NCBI GenBank assembly: GCA_016865895.1
Contig: VGNY01000008.1
Span: 1-38,174 of the forward strand
Origin: Chloroflexota bacterium
Lineage (GTDB): Bacteria > Chloroflexota > Dehalococcoidia > GIF9 > UBA5629
Direction: 5' to 3'
DNA length: 38,174 nucleotides
Shown: piece by piece, positions 1 to 8,599 of the stretch
Layout: each line of letters opens with the position of its first letter
Numbering within the stretch: the stretch's first letter is position 1
Translations under genes and position numbers: made by a program
The notes under the pieces: generated by a model
Databases searched by the model: none
The model's input: only the letters and a program-made list of their open reading frames with translations
Told to the model about the DNA's origin: nothing

Positions 1-2
1 CG

Positions 3-221
3 ATATTCTGGGCACGGCGAGCACGGAAAGACATTGAGGTTGGAGTCTGCGGAGAGCAAGCTGGAGAACCAAGATCAATTCAGTTCTTCAATGCAATAAA
101 TGTTGACTACGTGAGCTGCAGCCCGTTCAGAGTGCCCATAGCTAAACTGGTAGCTGCCCAGGCAGCCATCCACCAGAAGGATGACGCTGAAACCGAATTC
201 ACCACCCCATTACCTTCATAG
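3..221 (+). CDS. ppdK: Pyruvate phosphate dikinase / PEP-utilising enzyme, C-terminal fragment (5' truncated by window edge; absent from ORF track)
   Basis: Frame 3 translates IFWARRARKDIEVGVCGEQAGEPRSIQFFNAINVDYVSCSPFRVPIAKLVAAQAAIHQKDDAETEFTTPLPS*, matching the PPDK C-terminal signature (CGE..G.P.S..F....G.dYVSCSPFRVPIARLAAAQA). Confidence 0.85.
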   Translation: MFWARRARKDIEVGVCGEQAGEPRSIQFFNAINVDYVSCSPFRVPIAKLVAAQAAIHQKDDAETEFTTPLPS

Positions 222-268
222 TAAGAGAATCTGGCAACACTTCACAACTTCATTAGCAATTCACAGCA

Positions 269-343
269 AGTGACGTGCACCAGTGGTAGCTCATCGGACT
301 CATAATCCGAATGTCGTTGGTTCAAATCCAATTTGGGCTACCA
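269..343 (+). tRNA. tRNA-Met-like (anticodon CAT), 3' two-thirds well formed, 5' acceptor/D-stem not matching; possible partial or pseudo tRNA
   Basis: Anticodon arm TCGGA-CTCATAA-TCCGA (294-310), T arm GTTGG-TTCAAAT-CCAAT, 3' TTGGGCT-A-CCA. The upstream sequence GTGACGT does not pair with TTGGGCT and the D stem is poor. Confidence 0.5.
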
Positions 344-538
344 ATGGATTCGAACTAGCCCAGCTCAAAAGGCTGTGCTTTTTGCTAATTGAGTTTAGCT
401 TACGTTAAAATGGACTGGAGGTGATCAATTCTTACACGATACAGCATAGTTTGTCAGGTTCCTGGTGCTAAGCCCTATACAATATGCCCGTACAATGGCA
501 CGGATTTATCCCAGGTTCTTGGTATTACCCAAGCCAAC

Positions 539-1150
539 TTGCCTGAGGGTCATTATGGGTGGATACAGGAATGCGGCGAGGCACTAGTTAATGTCAGCGG
601 ACAAACGCAACCCGCCTATGCTGACTTTAGACCCAATGCAGCCAAGCGCCAGCTGAGAGAAGAATTTTCAAAGGGCTCACAGGAGCAAGTCACGGAGCTG
701 TCCTTGAGCACACTGGGCGAACCCGCTCACGAAAGATTAGAGAGACTCTCACAACTGCCGCCTCTACTAATGGAGGACGGCCCCTACTGCAGACTAATCA
801 GGGAGGCTAGGGATGTGTTTGTCGATGGGCACTTCTATGCTTGCGTCGCAATGTGTGGTATCTCGTTTGAGAGGTTCCAGCGGGACAAGGCCGCTCCCTA
901 CGGAGCCACGCGGAAACACAAGTTGTGGCAAGTAAGAAACATGCTGCAAAAGAATAAAGCTCTTTTACCAGATACCCTCAGTCTATGCGAGAAAATGGCA
1001 GACTTACGGAATGATTATGCACATGGACAAGGGTTAAATCCCAAAGAAGACGCCCTCAAGTCGCTTGCTTGGATGCAATCCTTCATAGAAAACGAAACCA
1101 ATTTGATGAAGGATTACGTAATTGCAGATGGGACTTTATATAGGAAGTAG
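539..1150 (+). CDS. HEPN/DUF4145-like domain protein (frame stays open upstream to 425; 5' end uncertain)
   Basis: C-terminal alpha-helical region with REARDVFVDGHFYACVAMCGISFE...ADLRNDYAHGQG; RNDYAH fits the HEPN RX4-6H motif. Coding-like sequence SILTRYSIVCQVPGAKPYTICPYNGTDLSQVLGITQAN precedes the TTG used in the track. Confidence 0.6.
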   Translation: MPEGHYGWIQECGEALVNVSGQTQPAYADFRPNAAKRQLREEFSKGSQEQVTELSLSTLGEPAHERLERLSQLPPLLMEDGPYCRLIREARDVFVDGHFYACVAMCGISFERFQRDKAAPYGATRKHKLWQVRNMLQKNKALLPDTLSLCEKMADLRNDYAHGQGLNPKEDALKSLAWMQSFIENETNLMKDYVIADGTLYRK

Positions 1151-1466
1151 GAAGGTAAAACGCTAGGCAAAGAGTCCTGTCTATCGTACAACTTGCTCCG
1201 TGAGCAAGCGCTGCAAATCAGGTATCAGTTATTTTTTCTCAAGCAAGAGTTCGGTATCCTTCCAATGCGGGCGACCGAACTTAATGCTCGGACCTCTCCG
1301 ATAATTCTCCACGCTACGTAGAATGAGTTTATAGGCCACGTTATAGATTGCTCTTCAAGCCCGAAATAAAAATGAACACAGCCTAAAGTCTGGCTTGATA
1401 ACCGTAATAGACCTGCGATACACTTCTTGGCAGCAGTAATCGAAGCCGAAACGATGGAGGTGAAAC

Positions 1467-2660
1467 ATGGCAGGACCGTTGGCGGGGATTAGAATCCTTG
1501 ATTTGTCGCAGGTACTGTTCGGGCCTTTCGCCACCATGCTGCTCAGCAATCTGGGCGCAGAGGTGATTAAAGTTGAGCGGCCAGGAATAGGCGATATCGC
1601 TAGAGGAAATGGCCCTGTGGTAAATGGAGTGAGCACCTACTTTCTCAGCCTCAATCGCGATAAGAAGAGCATCACGTTAGACCTAACCACCGAGGAAGGA
1701 ACAAAAGTATTATTAAGACTTACCGAGGTCGCCGATGTGCTGGTAGCATGCTTCGTGCCCGGAACGATGGAGAAACTGGGCCTTTCTTATGAGACGGTAA
1801 AGGAGCATAATCCCAGAATAATTTATGTTGCTGGTTCAGGCTTTGGTCAATACGGGCCTTATGCCCAAAAGCCTGCTTTTGACGTTATCATCCAAGCCAT
1901 GGGCGGAATTATGAGCATTACCGGCGAGCCGGGAGGTCCACCAATCAGACCAGGCGCGTCTTACGGCGATATTGCTGCCGGTCTGTTTTTATGCATTGCC
2001 ACCCTTGCCGCTCTGCAAGAACGCCATATAAGCGGGCAAGGACAGATGATAGACATCAGCATGCTGGACTGCCAGATAACTGTCCAAGAGAACGCCTTCG
2101 TCAGATATCTAAATACCGGCGAAATACCACGCGCTCTCGGCACAAGACACCCCATCTATACACCATTCCAGGCTTTTCCAACTAAAGACGGCTACATCGC
2201 AGTAGCCGTCAGTGGTGGGCTAAACGACCAATGGCCTCTCTTCTGCGCTGTTATTAACCGTGTCGACATAATAGATGACCCTCGTTTCGCCGATGGCTGG
2301 CTGCGCACCCAGCATTATGAAGTGCTGGAGCCAATCCTAACACAGGCACTGAAAGATAAGTCCACTCAGGAGTGGGTTAATGAATTCGAACAAGTAGGTA
2401 TACCCTGCGGACCGGTCAATACCATCCCACAGGTAGCCGCAGACCCACAGGTGGCTATTAGAGATATGTTTGTTAAAGTGAACCATCCAAGTGCAGGTAA
2501 ATTCAAGGTCGCAAATACACCTTTCAAATTCTCCAGGTCTAAGTGCCGGGTGGAACGAGCCTCCCCCGAACTAGGAGAGCACACAGAAGAGATTTTGACC
2601 AACTTATTGGGTATGAGCAAAGAAGAGATTAACAAGCTGAGAGAGTTGCGTGTGATTTGA
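1467..2660 (+). CDS. CaiB/BaiF family (family III) CoA-transferase
   Basis: MAGPLAGIRILDLSQVLFGPFATMLLSNLGAEVIKVERPGIGD...; RBS ggaggtg upstream of the ATG. Confidence 0.95.
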   Translation: MAGPLAGIRILDLSQVLFGPFATMLLSNLGAEVIKVERPGIGDIARGNGPVVNGVSTYFLSLNRDKKSITLDLTTEEGTKVLLRLTEVADVLVACFVPGTMEKLGLSYETVKEHNPRIIYVAGSGFGQYGPYAQKPAFDVIIQAMGGIMSITGEPGGPPIRPGASYGDIAAGLFLCIATLAALQERHISGQGQMIDISMLDCQITVQENAFVRYLNTGEIPRALGTRHPIYTPFQAFPTKDGYIAVAVSGGLNDQWPLFCAVINRVDIIDDPRFADGWLRTQHYEVLEPILTQALKDKSTQEWVNEFEQVGIPCGPVNTIPQVAADPQVAIRDMFVKVNHPSAGKFKVANTPFKFSRSKCRVERASPELGEHTEEILTNLLGMSKEEINKLRELRVI

Positions 2661-2816
2661 GATTTGCTGTGATTGTCAATCCAAGATGAGAGACCATAGC
2701 CTCAACTACATCAGCCCCACGCAAAATCTTTGCCTCCAGAATCATGCCTCTGGCAATGGCAAATAAACAGCCTCTTTTAGGGCCATTTGGTTTGTGGGCT
2801 TTAGTGGGGTTATGGA

Positions 2817-3146
2817 TTAACTATCCAGAATTCTGATGAGTTCCTGTTCCACAGCCGCTGGAATAGAGACTTCTTGAACAGCCTTCCCACCTAAAGACTC
2901 ACCAGCTACTACCAAGCTTCGCTCAGCCCTATCTCTGACCTCAGGCTTGTTACCACAGGCACGGGGGCAGCCGCAGAGAATAACCACCACACCAATGCCA
3001 TCTTCAGACAGGGACACAAGTTCAGCATCCCCCCTCGCTTCAACAACCTTAGCCAGATGACGAGCTATTCTCCCCGAATCCACATAGGGATTACAAGAGC
3101 CACAATATTTCAGTGCTACTTTAATTTTACGCTCATCCTGTGACAA
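2817..3146 (-). CDS. Small cysteine-rich protein with CGSCNP and CGCPRACG motifs (putative metal/Fe-S binding)
   Basis: KVALKYCGSCNPYVDSGRIARHLAKVV...VVILCGCPRACGNKPEVRDRA; TTG start immediately after the stop of the upstream dehydratase gene. Confidence 0.7.
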   Translation of the reverse strand: MSQDERKIKVALKYCGSCNPYVDSGRIARHLAKVVEARGDAELVSLSEDGIGVVVILCGCPRACGNKPEVRDRAERSLVVAGESLGGKAVQEVSIPAAVEQELIRILDS

Positions 3147-3151
3147 TTCTG

Positions 3152-4612
3152 TTAGGTAACAAAGAGGGGCTGCTCGCCGATTTTAGCCAGCTTTTCCGCC
3201 AGCCGCTTCTTGCGCTCGAGGTTAGCCCGCCGCTCAATCATAATCCTCTGCGCCTGAGGGGAACCGGCGCCATGCATTGATTCTACCAAGGCAGTGCCAC
3301 AGGTCATTGCCTCTATAAGCCGTATCAAGCGAATTCTAGTCTCGGCAGGTAAATCAGCAACACCCTTCATATACTTATCCACATATTTACCGACCCGTGC
3401 GTCCTTCCAGTCCATTTCCGCCGGTGAGGTCGCTAATATACCACCAGCAATATCCTGGGCTAGCCTGGCAATCTCATAAATATGTCGGGTAACATTCAAC
3501 TTAGTGACATTAGCCAGAAGAGGGTCAGCCATATATGAGCCAGCGGGTAAGGCAAAACCCTGACAGGAACAGGCTATTGAGCAACAATAGAGTGTCTCCG
3601 TCAGGTGAACCATCTCTACCAGCTTATCCCTGATATGTGAAGCTCGGTCAGTTCCCTGGACTTGCGCTAGTGTATAGCTAGCACCAATGAGCGCATCAGC
3701 CAGCCCAGTCTTACAACCGCCGTAATTCTGGCGGTGGGCGGTGGCAAACCTTTCCACCAAATCATAAGCGAACTCATATTCCCCACACATAAAGACATGC
3801 TCCCAGGGGACGAAGGCCTTATCAAAGATAATCAGTGCCTCACCGCCAACGATGCCGTATTCCACATTGCCCTGGTCGAGAGAGCAATCGCACTTGCGCG
3901 TATCATTAGTCTGCCGACCAAAGATATGAACTACCCCCGGAGAATCAATTGGCACATAAAAACAGACAGCGTAGTCAGCGTCTTCTTTTTTCATGGCAGC
4001 CGTGGGCATCACCAGGTGACCATGGGAATTGACGGCACCCGTAATATGAGCTTTGGCGCCGCTGACTACAATGCCATCCTTCCTCTTTTCCACCACGTGC
4101 ACATAAAGGTCAGGGTCTTTCTGCTGACTCGGTGAAAGGCGACGGTCACCTTTGGGGTCGGTCATAGCCCCAGAAATCATAAGGTCTCGGGATTGCACTT
4201 TTTTGAGTAAATCAACCAACCTCTTGTGATAGTCGGTCCCCATCTTTTGGTCTATATCATAGGTGACTGAATAGACAGCATTGAGACCATCATGGCCAAC
4301 ACATCTTTGAAAACAACTGCCCGTCTGCTGACCGATGGCACGCAGCATCTTGACCTTCTTCACCAGGTCATCGTGGTTATGGTGTACATGAGTAAAGCGG
4401 TTGATTTTTTCTCCTGTGAGGTGTGAGGTGGCCGTCACTAACTCCTCGAATTCCGGTGCCAGTGCCATCTCATAGGTTAGCGCTGCTGCATTCACATGGG
4501 GCACAAATGCAGGGTGGTCAACCAAGCTCGCAATTTTCTCACCCATGTAGTAAATTTCAGGCTTAAGCCGCCTGAGGCTTTCCCTATATTGTTTACCTGT
4601 CATCATGCTCAT
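3152..4612 (-). CDS. 4-hydroxyphenylacetate 3-hydroxylase / 4-hydroxybutyryl-CoA dehydratase (vinylacetyl-CoA isomerase)-like flavoprotein
   Basis: MSMMTGKQYRESLRRLKPEIYYMGEKI...; C-x3-C (GSCFQRCVGHDG) and H-x6-C (HRQNYGGC) match the [4Fe-4S] ligand pattern of AbfD. Confidence 0.9.
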   Translation of the reverse strand: MSMMTGKQYRESLRRLKPEIYYMGEKIASLVDHPAFVPHVNAAALTYEMALAPEFEELVTATSHLTGEKINRFTHVHHNHDDLVKKVKMLRAIGQQTGSCFQRCVGHDGLNAVYSVTYDIDQKMGTDYHKRLVDLLKKVQSRDLMISGAMTDPKGDRRLSPSQQKDPDLYVHVVEKRKDGIVVSGAKAHITGAVNSHGHLVMPTAAMKKEDADYAVCFYVPIDSPGVVHIFGRQTNDTRKCDCSLDQGNVEYGIVGGEALIIFDKAFVPWEHVFMCGEYEFAYDLVERFATAHRQNYGGCKTGLADALIGASYTLAQVQGTDRASHIRDKLVEMVHLTETLYCCSIACSCQGFALPAGSYMADPLLANVTKLNVTRHIYEIARLAQDIAGGILATSPAEMDWKDARVGKYVDKYMKGVADLPAETRIRLIRLIEAMTCGTALVESMHGAGSPQAQRIMIERRANLERKKRLAEKLAKIGEQPLFVT

Positions 4613-4731
4613 TTGTCACACCTCCAGAATAGTATATAAAATAATCAACTGCTTTCTATAGCACTTCAGCAGTGAAAAGTCAATTTCAATAGGTAAAGAG
4701 TGTTTATTAACTCTACTTGTGTCACTGGGTA

Positions 4732-4753
4732 GATTGGAGCATCCGCTCCAATC
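4732..4753. repeat. Perfect 9-bp inverted repeat (GATTGGAGC-atcc-GCTCCAATC), possible terminator or REP-like hairpin
   Basis: Direct reading; 4-nt loop, followed by TTT. Confidence 0.6.
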
Positions 4754-4979
4754 TTTCGCCAGGCGAGAGCAGATGCTTTCGCCTACCCGACAGGCTACAA
4801 TGTTGCTAAACATTCTCACAGGTAGGATGGGCATATCAACCGACTCCCCTCAGTCACTGTGAGACCTTCGTTAGGTGTCATTCTTCTCCCGATTGCATCG
4901 GGACTTCGCCATAACAATAGAAACACTCCCATGAAAATTGCGGCTATCCTTGTAACATTGGGCTGAATGCAGATACAAT

Positions 4980-7298
4980 GTGGATATCAAGAGATTCAAG
5001 GACGGAGCAATGGAGATTTATAAAGATGCCTCACAGTCAATAGATGCTAGAACTAAAAACCTAATTTCCACAATGACCCTGGATGAAAAGCTGGCACAGC
5101 TCGGTGGCATCTGGTGCTTCGAGATAATGGAGGACAAAAGATTTTCCTTAAAAAGAGCGGGGAGGCTCATTAAAAATGGCATCGGACAGATATCCCGAGC
5201 AGGGGTGGGTACCACCCTGTCACCCCCGGAAATCGCAGCGTTGGTAAATGATATTCAAAGGTTCCTGGTAGATAACACCAGGCTGGGAATACCAGCAATA
5301 GTCCACGAAGAATGTCTAAACGGCTTTATGGCAAAAGAGGCAACCATCTTCCCACAGATAATCGGCATAGCCAGCACCTGGGAACCGGAGCTGCTCGAGA
5401 GGATTACCCAAGTGCTCAGAGCCCAAATGAGAGCCATTGGAGTGCATCAAGGGCTTAGTCCCGTTTTAGATGTCACCCGAGACCCGCGGTGGGGAAGAGT
5501 CGAAGAAACCTTTGGAGAAGACCCTTACCTCGTCGCCAAAATGGGAACAGCGTATGTAAAAGGATTGCAAGGCGATGATTTAAGGGAAGGTGTTGTCGCC
5601 ACATTGAAACATTTCGTCGGCTATGGAGCACCAGAAGGCGGATTAAATTGGGCACCAGCCCCTATACCACCAAGAATGCTCAGAGAAATCTTCTTGCTCC
5701 CGTTTAAAGAGGCAATAGAAGTGGCTGGGGCTCTATCCGTCATGAACGCCTATCACGAAATTGACGGCATTCCTTGTGGTGCCTCTGCAGAGCTTCTTAC
5801 AGACATCCTGCGTAGGGAATGGGGATTCGAGGGAATCGTCGTTTCAGACTACTTCGCTATTCAGAATTTGCAGAGTTACCACAGGATAGCCGCTGACAAG
5901 GCAGGTGCAGCAAGGCTTGCTCTCGAAGCAGGTATTGATGTCGAGCTTCCTAAATCTGACTGCTATGCTCAGCCATTGAAAGAACAAATCGTAAAGGGGG
6001 TGGTCTCAGAAGAACTGGTCGACCGGGCTGTTTCAAGAGTACTACGGCTGAAGTTTATGCTGGGACTTTTTGAAAATCTATATGTGAAACCAGAAAAGAC
6101 AGCACGGGTTTTCGATATGCCAGAGCATCGTAAACTTGCGCTCGAAGCGGCACGAAAATCGCTGATTCTTCTGAAAAATGAAGGTAATATCCTGCCACTG
6201 AACAAGAATATTGAAACTATCGCTGTAATAGGGCCAAATGCAGATAGCTCTAGAAACCTTCTGGGAGATTACACTTACGCCGCCCACATCGGGATAACGG
6301 CAATCATGGCCAACTCCATAGGCACTCCTCTGTCTGCTGCCGATGTGGAGGCCGACCAAATCACTGTTCCTGTAGTCACCATACTGGAAGGGATTAAGGC
6401 AAAAGTTGCTTCCAATACAAAAGTCTTATATGCAATGGGTTGTGAAGCAAACAACGATTCCAGAAGTGGTTTCGATGAAGCCATAAAAGCTGCGCAGTTA
6501 GCCGACGTGGCAGTTGTAGTAGTCGGAGGAAAATCAGGTTTGACTCCAGAATGTACCTGCGGGGAAATGAGAGATAGCGCTGAACTTCGCCTTCCAGATG
6601 TTCAGGAAGACCTCGTGAAGGCTATTTATGAAACAGGCACTCCCACCGTGGTTATTCTCGTAAACGGAAGACCGCTTGCCCTTGAGTGGATAGCTAAAAA
6701 GATACCAGCTATTATTGCAGCGTGGCTGCCAGGTGAAGAAGGTGGCCATGCTGTTGCCGATATCCTTTTTGGCGACTACAATCCGGGAGGTAAGCTCCCC
6801 ATAACCTTCCCTAAAAAAGTTGGACAGATACCAATTTACTACGGCCTCAAGCCGTCCGGCGGTAAGTCACAGTTCTGGGGAGATTATGTTGACTGTAGCA
6901 TCAAACCTGCATTCGAGTTCGGCTACGGCCTTAGCTATACCACCTTCGAATTCACCAACCTCAGGATAGAACCGAAGCAAGTCTCACCAAAAGGCAAAGT
7001 CTCAATAAAGGTTGATATCAAGAATACCGGAAGCAGAGCCGGTGATGAGGTAGTCCAGCTCTACATCAACGACGTGGTTGCCTGTATCACTAGGCCCATC
7101 AAAGAATTGAAGGGTTTCAAGCGAATCGCCCTTGACCCAGACAAAACCAAGACCGTTAAATTCGAGTTGCCGGTGGAGATGCTCGGCTTCTATGACAAAA
7201 ATATGCAGCTCATTGTTGAACCGGGCACTTTCAAAATAATGGTGGGGCGTTCTTCCAAGGATATACTTCTAAATGGAGAATTTGAAGTAGTAGTGTGA
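4980..7298 (+). CDS. Glycoside hydrolase family 3 beta-glucosidase/xylosidase with C-terminal fibronectin III-like domain
   Basis: GH3 motifs including GLSPVLDVTRDPRWGRVEETFGEDPYL, KHFVGYG, FEGIVVSDY, FEFGYGLSYTTFEF; GTG start. Confidence 0.95.
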   Translation: MDIKRFKDGAMEIYKDASQSIDARTKNLISTMTLDEKLAQLGGIWCFEIMEDKRFSLKRAGRLIKNGIGQISRAGVGTTLSPPEIAALVNDIQRFLVDNTRLGIPAIVHEECLNGFMAKEATIFPQIIGIASTWEPELLERITQVLRAQMRAIGVHQGLSPVLDVTRDPRWGRVEETFGEDPYLVAKMGTAYVKGLQGDDLREGVVATLKHFVGYGAPEGGLNWAPAPIPPRMLREIFLLPFKEAIEVAGALSVMNAYHEIDGIPCGASAELLTDILRREWGFEGIVVSDYFAIQNLQSYHRIAADKAGAARLALEAGIDVELPKSDCYAQPLKEQIVKGVVSEELVDRAVSRVLRLKFMLGLFENLYVKPEKTARVFDMPEHRKLALEAARKSLILLKNEGNILPLNKNIETIAVIGPNADSSRNLLGDYTYAAHIGITAIMANSIGTPLSAADVEADQITVPVVTILEGIKAKVASNTKVLYAMGCEANNDSRSGFDEAIKAAQLADVAVVVVGGKSGLTPECTCGEMRDSAELRLPDVQEDLVKAIYETGTPTVVILVNGRPLALEWIAKKIPAIIAAWLPGEEGGHAVADILFGDYNPGGKLPITFPKKVGQIPIYYGLKPSGGKSQFWGDYVDCSIKPAFEFGYGLSYTTFEFTNLRIEPKQVSPKGKVSIKVDIKNTGSRAGDEVVQLYINDVVACITRPIKELKGFKRIALDPDKTKTVKFELPVEMLGFYDKNMQLIVEPGTFKIMVGRSSKDILLNGEFEVVV

Positions 7299-7462
7299 CC
7301 GGAGCGTTCCTTTTCTATCCAACAGTCCTCATCTTAGCCTTTCCCTTCGAGGACAACAGATAACAGAGAAGCCCCAATACGATATCTTACGACCACAATA
7401 CTTGATTTGTAAAGCTAGTTGTCGTAGACTACTTCTGGTACACAAATCCTTTCAAGGACATC

Positions 7463-8395
7463 ATGAGAACCATAAGAAATCAGAAATTCAGCATATTTGC
7501 TGCCATCGGGAATACCCCACTGGTAGAATTGAAGAATCTGAATGGCAACCCGCGGATAAGAATCTTGGGGAAGCTCGAAGGAGCCAACCCCGGAGGTTCG
7601 GTAAAAGACCGCCCTGCCTACTATATGATAAGCAAGGCCGAGGAATCCGGTAAACTCACCACGGAGAAAACAATAGTTGAGCCGACTTCAGGCAATATGG
7701 GAATAGCCCTGGCTATGATAGGAGCAGCCAAAGGCTACCACGTCAAGCTATTTATGCCTGAATGCGTCAGCACAGAGAGACAGCGTACTCTTGCCGCACT
7801 CGGTGCCGAAGTTGTACTCACCCCGGCAGAAGAAGGCACAGATGGCGCTATCAGGAGAGCACAACAACTCGCAAGTGAAGAGCATGAGAAATGCTACATG
7901 CCCAATCAGTTCGATAACGACAGTAACGTCCTGGCCCACTATGAAACAACAGGCCCTGAGGTCTTTTCCCAGACTAAAGGTGAGATTGATATGTTCGTCG
8001 CTGGAATGGGAACGACGGGAACGCTAATGGGGGCTGGAAAATATCTGAAAGAGAAAAAACCGGGCGTAAGAATTGTAGCAGTCGAACCTACAGAAGGACA
8101 CACGATACAGGGCCTGAAAAATATGAACGAATCCATAGTCCCTAAAATCTATCGCCCACAGGCGTTCGATGAAAAGGTTGTCATTGAAGACGAAGAAGCA
8201 TTCGAGACAACCAGGCTGCTTGCCGTCAAAGAAGGGCTGTTTGTCGGCATGTCTAGCGGCGCAGCAGTAGCCGGGGCTTTACATATAACCAAGGGTCTAA
8301 ACTCGGGCACAATTGTGGTTATCTTGCCCGACAGGGGAGACCGTTATTTGAGCACCACACTGTTCAGGTCATTCTGCGCCAAATGCCCGCCATAA
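7463..8395 (+). CDS. cysM: Cysteine synthase (O-acetylserine sulfhydrylase family, CysM/CysK-like)
   Basis: IGNTPLVEL..., KLEGANPGGSVKDRPAYYMI, EPTSGNMGIALA, GTTGTLMGAGKYL, GMSSGAAVAGAL. Confidence 0.93.
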   Translation: MRTIRNQKFSIFAAIGNTPLVELKNLNGNPRIRILGKLEGANPGGSVKDRPAYYMISKAEESGKLTTEKTIVEPTSGNMGIALAMIGAAKGYHVKLFMPECVSTERQRTLAALGAEVVLTPAEEGTDGAIRRAQQLASEEHEKCYMPNQFDNDSNVLAHYETTGPEVFSQTKGEIDMFVAGMGTTGTLMGAGKYLKEKKPGVRIVAVEPTEGHTIQGLKNMNESIVPKIYRPQAFDEKVVIEDEEAFETTRLLAVKEGLFVGMSSGAAVAGALHITKGLNSGTIVVILPDRGDRYLSTTLFRSFCAKCPP

Positions 8396-8599
8396 GCCTA
8401 GGTATGTGCCAAACTGCTCTCCAAAACCAACAACCAGCACTCCACATATAAAAACAGAGACTAGAGAACTTTTCACCCTAAACACAAGAGCCACCGATAG
8501 TAACAATCCGACAAAAGTTCAACCAGTTATGTTCTCAGAGGTACGCTTATAATTAAGTGAAACAAATCCACGATTGAGATGACACGGGGAGAGTCTTGC

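Noticed and set aside
1355-1636. 93-aa minus-strand ORF overlapping the CoA-transferase start
   Set aside because: Mostly antisense to the CoA-transferase; no domain.
3734-4135. 133-aa plus-strand ORF opposite the dehydratase gene
   Set aside because: Antisense to a well-supported conserved gene; no recognisable domain.
4616-4834. 72-aa minus-strand ORF upstream of the dehydratase
   Set aside because: Covers the hairpin and repeat-like region; no domain or RBS support.
6078-6484. Minus-strand ORFs inside the GH3 gene
   Set aside because: Low-complexity antisense translations of a clear conserved CDS.
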